Origin: Pantoea sp. 1.19
GTDB lineage: Bacteria > Pseudomonadota > Gammaproteobacteria > Enterobacterales > Enterobacteriaceae
Direction: 5' to 3'
Length of the DNA: 64,000 nt
Assembly (NCBI RefSeq): GCF_001922585.1
Contig: NZ_MRBS01000009.1
Location: 91,953-155,952, forward strand
Part shown: positions 60,167 to 64,000 of the stretch, piece by piece
How positions within the stretch are numbered: position 1 is the first letter of the stretch
How the letters are laid out: each line of letters starts with the position of its first letter
Program-made: the position numbers and the translations under genes
Notes under the pieces: model-generated
What the model was told of the DNA's origin: nothing
What the model saw: the letters and a program-made list of their open reading frames with translations, nothing else
Database searches by the model: none

Positions 60167-61096
60167 ATGGCGACACACGGAAAACTGGCGGTGCTGGGCA
60201 GCATCAATGCCGACCATATCCTCAATCTGCCCGCGTTCCCGCGGCCGGGAGAAACGCTGCAGGGAGACCATTATCAGGTCGCTTTTGGCGGCAAAGGCGC
60301 TAACCAGGCCGTGGCGGCTGGTCGCGCGGGGGCGCAGCTTTCTTTTATTGCCTGCGTCGGCGACGATGCCATTGGCGAGCGTATTCGCCAGCAGTTGGTG
60401 CAGGATAAGATTGATACTGCGCCAGTGAGCGTGATCGCCGGCGAAGCGACCGGCGTGGCGCTGATCTTCGTGAACGCCGAAGGGGAGAACGTCATTGGCA
60501 TCTATCCCGGCGCCAACGCGGCCCTGACGCCCGAGCGGGTGCGCGCGCAGCAAGCGACAATCGCGGATGCCGATGCGCTGCTGATGCAGTTAGAGACGCC
60601 GCTGGAGAGCGTGATGGCGGCGGCGAAAATAGCGCGCGCGCACGGTACGCAGGTGATCGTCAATCCGGCCCCGGCCTGCGCACTGCCGGACTCGCTGCTG
60701 GCGATGATTGATGTGATCACACCGAACGAAACTGAGGCGGAAGCCCTGACCGGGGTGCGCGTCGACAGCGATGAAAAAGCGGCCGAGGCGGCGCAGATAC
60801 TGCATCATAAGGGTATCGGGCGGGTGCTGATCACCCTGGGTAGCCGCGGCGTATGGTTCAGCGAGCAGGGACGGGGAGAGCGGATAGCCGGCTTTCGCGT
60901 GAAGGCAGTAGATACCATCGCGGCGGGCGACACGTTTAACGGCGCGCTGCTTGTCGCACTGCTGGAACAGCAGCCGCTGCCCGCGGCCATCCGCTTTGCC
61001 CACGCGGCGGCGGCGATCGCGGTTACCCGGCGCGGTGCCCAGCCGTCAGTGCCGTGGCGGGAGGAGATTGACCGTTTTCTGGCTGCGCAGGAGTAA
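60167..61096 (+). CDS. rbsK: Ribokinase
   Basis: 309 aa, PfkB family. N-terminal signature GGKGANQAVAAGRAG, C-terminal DTIAAGDTFNGAL with the catalytic Asp. It phosphorylates ribose to ribose-5-phosphate. It ends 3 bp before the rbsR GTG. Confidence 0.97.
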   Translation: MATHGKLAVLGSINADHILNLPAFPRPGETLQGDHYQVAFGGKGANQAVAAGRAGAQLSFIACVGDDAIGERIRQQLVQDKIDTAPVSVIAGEATGVALIFVNAEGENVIGIYPGANAALTPERVRAQQATIADADALLMQLETPLESVMAAAKIARAHGTQVIVNPAPACALPDSLLAMIDVITPNETEAEALTGVRVDSDEKAAEAAQILHHKGIGRVLITLGSRGVWFSEQGRGERIAGFRVKAVDTIAAGDTFNGALLVALLEQQPLPAAIRFAHAAAAIAVTRRGAQPSVPWREEIDRFLAAQE

Positions 61097-61099
61097 ACC

Positions 61100-62107
61100 G
61101 TGGCAACAATGAAAGACGTTGCCCGCCTGGCTGGGGTGTCGACCTCTACCGTCTCGCACGTGATTAACCAGGATCGCTTCGTGAGCGACGCAATCACGCA
61201 AAAGGTGCGGCAGGCAATCGGCGAGCTCAACTATGCGCCGTCGGCGCTGGCGCGCAGCCTGAAGCTGAATCAAACCCGCACCATTGGTATGCTGCTGACC
61301 GCCAGCAGCAACCCCTTCTATTCCGAAGTGGTGCGCGGCGTAGAGCGCAGCTGCTATGAGCGCGGCTACAGTTTGGTGCTGTGCAACACGGAAGGCGATG
61401 AAGATCGCCTCAATCGCAGCCTGGAAACCCTGATGCAGAAGCGGGTCGACGGATTACTGATTCTGTGTACTGAGAGTCATATTCCCTCGGCGGCAATCCT
61501 GGGTCGCTATCCCAGCGTTCCCTCGGTCATGATGGACTGGGCGCCCTTTGAGGGCAACAGCGATGTGATTCAGGATAATTCGCTGCTGGGCGGTGAGCTG
61601 GCGACACAGCATCTGATCGCACGCGGCTACCGCCGCATTGCCTGTATCGCCGGCCCACAGGATAAATCGCCCGCTCGCCTGCGGCTGGACGGTTTTAAGC
61701 TGGCCATGCAGCGCGCCGGAATAGCGCCGCTGCCCGGGCACATTGTCTACGGCGATTTTGAATTCGCCGGCGGGTTTAATGCCATGAACAGCCTGCTGGC
61801 GCTGCCGCAGATTCCGCAGGCGGTATTCACCAGCAATGATGCGATGGCGGTGGGAGTCTATCACGCGCTGTGGCAGGCTGGCCTGCGGATCCCCGATGAT
61901 GTGGCCGTGGTGGGCTATGACGATCTTGAATTGTCTCGTTACCTGACCCCGCCGCTGACGACCATTCATCAGCCAAAGCTCGAACTGGGGGAGTTAGCCA
62001 TTGATACCCTCATTCACCGCATGGCCGACCCCGGCCTCAGCCAGCAAACGCTGATCCTGACGCCGGAGCTAATGGAGCGCGCCTCGGTAGGCGATGTTCA
62101 GGCCTGA
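61100..62107 (+). CDS. rbsR: Ribose operon repressor RbsR
   Basis: 335 aa, LacI family, GTG start ([23 protein letters not shown]). N-terminal helix-turn-helix and hinge, then a periplasmic-binding-protein-like effector domain. It represses rbsD through the palindromes at 56.2-56.3 kb. The 3' end overlaps the convergent hsrA end by 10 bp. Confidence 0.97.
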   Translation: MATMKDVARLAGVSTSTVSHVINQDRFVSDAITQKVRQAIGELNYAPSALARSLKLNQTRTIGMLLTASSNPFYSEVVRGVERSCYERGYSLVLCNTEGDEDRLNRSLETLMQKRVDGLLILCTESHIPSAAILGRYPSVPSVMMDWAPFEGNSDVIQDNSLLGGELATQHLIARGYRRIACIAGPQDKSPARLRLDGFKLAMQRAGIAPLPGHIVYGDFEFAGGFNAMNSLLALPQIPQAVFTSNDAMAVGVYHALWQAGLRIPDDVAVVGYDDLELSRYLTPPLTTIHQPKLELGELAIDTLIHRMADPGLSQQTLILTPELMERASVGDVQA

Positions 62108-63507
62108 TCTTTGGCCGGACGCTTTTCACGATTCGCAATCAGATTGCGGCCATCGTGACGGCGCAGTAGCGTAAATACCAGTCCGGATATCACGGTCACC
62201 ACCCCCATGGTCAGGAAGGTATAATGAAAGTGGTCAAGGGTATCGCCCGGTGTGTTCTGGTAATAGCGCAGCACTGCGGCACTGATGGCTACGCCAAAGC
62301 TGATCGCCAGTTGCTGCGTTACCGCCAGCATGCTGTTACCGCCGCTGGCGTGCTCATCGGTCAGATCGGCAAGCGTGATGGTATTCATGGCTGTAAACTG
62401 GGTCGACATGGCCATTCCCAGTAAAAATAGCGGGATAAGCATGGCCGCTATGTTGGCCGTAGGCGACTGCAGAGAAAAACTCGCAATCAGCACGCCAATA
62501 ATCAGGGTAATCCCCACCAGCGTCGAGCGGTAACCCAGCCAGCGCAGCACCTGGGTGACGGTCGACTTGGCGAGCAGGGAGCCAATCGCGGTGGGGGCCA
62601 TCATGCAGCCGGCGATGATCGCCGAATACCCGTAACCGACCTGCAGCATCAGCGGCATTAAAAAAGGCACGCAGCCGGTACCGAGTCGGGAGGCAACGTT
62701 ACCGGCAATGCCAATGGAGAAGGTGCGGGTCTTAAACATCGGCAGGGCAATCAGCGGTGACGGATGGCGCCGCGCGTGGAGAATATAGAAGAACACCAGC
62801 ACGATGCCGCTGAGCATGACGCCCACCGCCAGCAGGCTGTTCACAATCTGCTCGCCCAACAGCTCCAGTCCGCTCGACAGTAAAACCAGACCAAGGCCAA
62901 ATAACAGAAAGCCAGACAGATCAAAGCCGCGGGGGGGCGTGGTGAAATCCGGCATATAGCGGCGGGCGTAGAAAATTCCCGCCAGGCCAATAGGAATATT
63001 TATCAGGAAGATCCAGTGCCAGCTGGCCCAGGTCACCAGCGCACCGCCGAGCAGGGGACCGAGTATCGGGCCGACCAGGCCTGGCATAGTGACAAAGTTC
63101 AGTACCGGTAGCAGCTCGCTACGCGGATAGGCCCGCAACAGCGCCAGTCGCGCGACCGGCATCATCATCGCGCCGCCGACGCCCTGGATGACGCGGGAGG
63201 TCACTAATACGCTAAGCGTCGGCGACAGTGCACAGGCCAGCGAGCCAGAGGTAAACAGAGTGACGGCCAGAATGAACACCCGGCGGGTACCGAAGCGGTC
63301 GGCCAGCCAGCCGCTTACCGGAATCAGCATCGCGACGGTCAGGGTGTAGCTGATGATGGCCGACTGCATTGCAAGAGGTGAACGATTCAGGCTGCGCGCA
63401 ATATCAGGAAGAGCCGTATTCAGAATAGTGGCATCCAGTGCCTGCATAAAAAACGCCATCGCGGCGATCCAGGGGAGTCCGGCCATGCTCCGGGCGGAAT
63501 GCGTCAT
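62098..63507 (-). CDS. hsrA: DHA2-family MFS transporter HsrA
   Basis: 469 aa, about 14 transmembrane helices. Motif [14 protein letters not shown], motif [14 protein letters not shown], and the first-helix Asp ([15 protein letters not shown]) of EmrB/QacA carriers. Corresponds to E. coli HsrA (YieO), which also follows rbsR. Probably a proton-driven exporter of unknown substrate. The GntR gene yieP that follows hsrA in E. coli is absent. Confidence 0.88.
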   Translation of the reverse strand: MTHSARSMAGLPWIAAMAFFMQALDATILNTALPDIARSLNRSPLAMQSAIISYTLTVAMLIPVSGWLADRFGTRRVFILAVTLFTSGSLACALSPTLSVLVTSRVIQGVGGAMMMPVARLALLRAYPRSELLPVLNFVTMPGLVGPILGPLLGGALVTWASWHWIFLINIPIGLAGIFYARRYMPDFTTPPRGFDLSGFLLFGLGLVLLSSGLELLGEQIVNSLLAVGVMLSGIVLVFFYILHARRHPSPLIALPMFKTRTFSIGIAGNVASRLGTGCVPFLMPLMLQVGYGYSAIIAGCMMAPTAIGSLLAKSTVTQVLRWLGYRSTLVGITLIIGVLIASFSLQSPTANIAAMLIPLFLLGMAMSTQFTAMNTITLADLTDEHASGGNSMLAVTQQLAISFGVAISAAVLRYYQNTPGDTLDHFHYTFLTMGVVTVISGLVFTLLRRHDGRNLIANREKRPAKDQA

Positions 63508-63694
63508 GAAATGTCCTTAAAAACGGATGAGCGTTAGCGCCCGTTTGGATGACTAAGCGATAAGCATAACACCTGCCTGAGCGTGGTGAATCAGGAAAAT
63601 GGTGAGAAGTTGCTGAGTATTACGTCAGGAAACGTCGCTAAATCGCACTGTTGTGTGATTTTTGTTCGATTGGAAGGTTTTTTCCAGGAAATAC

Positions 63695-63722
63695 TTGTCA
63701 CCCGTCAGAAACTCCCTATAAT
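63695..63722 (+). promoter_or_regulatory. rRNA operon P1 promoter
   Basis: TTGTCA, 16-bp spacer, TATAAT, with the GCGCCTCCACTG discriminator region typical of rrn P1. Upstream DNA is A/T-rich, as for an UP element and Fis sites. Confidence 0.85.
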
Positions 63723-63819
63723 GCGCCTCCACTGACACGGCACAACGGCCTCGCGGCGGGTGCGGTGCAGAGGCCCGGGATTCACCGGCGCCGCCGGAGA
63801 AAAACTTCTGAAAAAGAGG

Positions 63820-63847
63820 TTGACTCTGAAGGAGGAAAGCGTAATAT
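63820..63847 (+). promoter_or_regulatory. rRNA operon P2 promoter
   Basis: TTGACT, 16-bp spacer, TAATAT, 125 bp downstream of P1, as in E. coli rrn operons. Confidence 0.8.
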
Positions 63848-63856
63848 ACGCCACCT

Positions 63857-64000
63857 CGAGTTAGCAAGCGAAAGCGCCTAACTCACTGCTCTTTAACAAT
63901 TTATCAGACAATCTGTGTGGGCACTCACAGGACAGATATCAAAAGCCTCCGGGCTCAAAAATATCAAGTCTCAAGAGTGAACACGTAATTCATTACGAAG
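63857..64000 (+). other. rRNA operon leader with boxB and boxA antitermination signals
   Basis: boxB-like stem GAGTTAGC...GCCTAACTC (63858-63884) followed by boxA TGCTCTTTAACA (63887-63898). Then comes the conserved leader reading TTTATCAGACAATCTGTGTGG and, at the window end, GTGAACACGTAATTCATTACG. By comparison with E. coli the mature 16S start lies some tens of bases beyond the window, so this is an incomplete rrn operon. Confidence 0.9.

Overview
This window is the replication-origin region of an enterobacterial chromosome. Gene order and protein similarity fit Erwiniaceae, most likely Erwinia or a close relative. The pointers are gyrB-recF-dnaN-dnaA / rpmH-rnpA-yidD-yidC-mnmE, glmUS, atpIBEFHAGDC, rsmG-mnmG, an oriC with E. 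coli-type DnaA boxes, mioC-asnC, ravA-viaA, kup, rbsDACBKR, hsrA and the start of an rRNA operon. An ovothiol synthase gene (ovoA) stands where E. coli has asnA. The species cannot be fixed from sequence reading alone.

Layout. 0-3.8 kb: an accessory redox block, with a Tat-exported molybdopterin oxidoreductase and cytochrome b on the minus strand and a divergent OmpR-type two-component pair. 3.8-14.4 kb: gyrB, recF, dnaN, dnaA (minus) and rpmH, rnpA, yidD, yidC, mnmE (plus). 14.4-26 kb: variable region with an orphan GIY-YIG/DUF4357 nuclease gene, a decayed rhuM-like gene, the 2,3-butanediol genes budABC with divergent budR, an orphan rutE, a YieE-type phosphopantetheinyl transferase, a DUF1471 small protein, adeP and an MFS transporter. 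26-34.3 kb: phoU-pstBACS with a strong Pho box, then glmS and glmU. 34.4-44.7 kb: the ATP synthase operon, rsmG and mnmG. 44.75-45.05 kb: oriC. 45.1-51.5 kb: mioC, asnC, ovoA, viaA, ravA, all minus. 51.6-56.2 kb: kup and the ygiW/qseBC group. 56.2-63.5 kb: the ribose regulon and hsrA. 63.5-64 kb: rrn P1/P2 promoters and leader; the 16S gene itself lies just beyond the window.

The genes fall into functional groups: replication initiation and its control (oriC, DnaA box at the dnaA promoter), translation and tRNA modification (rpmH, rnpA, mnmE, mnmG, rsmG), energy (ATP synthase), phosphate and ribose uptake, overflow metabolism (bud), and stress and redox sensing (two OmpR-type two-component systems, ygiW, DUF1471, ovoA, ravA-viaA).

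The most interesting points are: a promoter motif of about 30 bp shared by the accessory redox/two-component block and the distant DUF1471 gene; ovoA placed directly behind ravA-viaA where asnA is expected; an off-consensus R1 DnaA box in oriC; an orphan GIY-YIG gene beside a dead rhuM remnant; and several long perfect stem-loops between genes (atp leader, pstS-pstC, glmU-glmS, dnaN-recF). No CRISPR array, tRNA gene, insertion sequence or intact prophage gene was seen.
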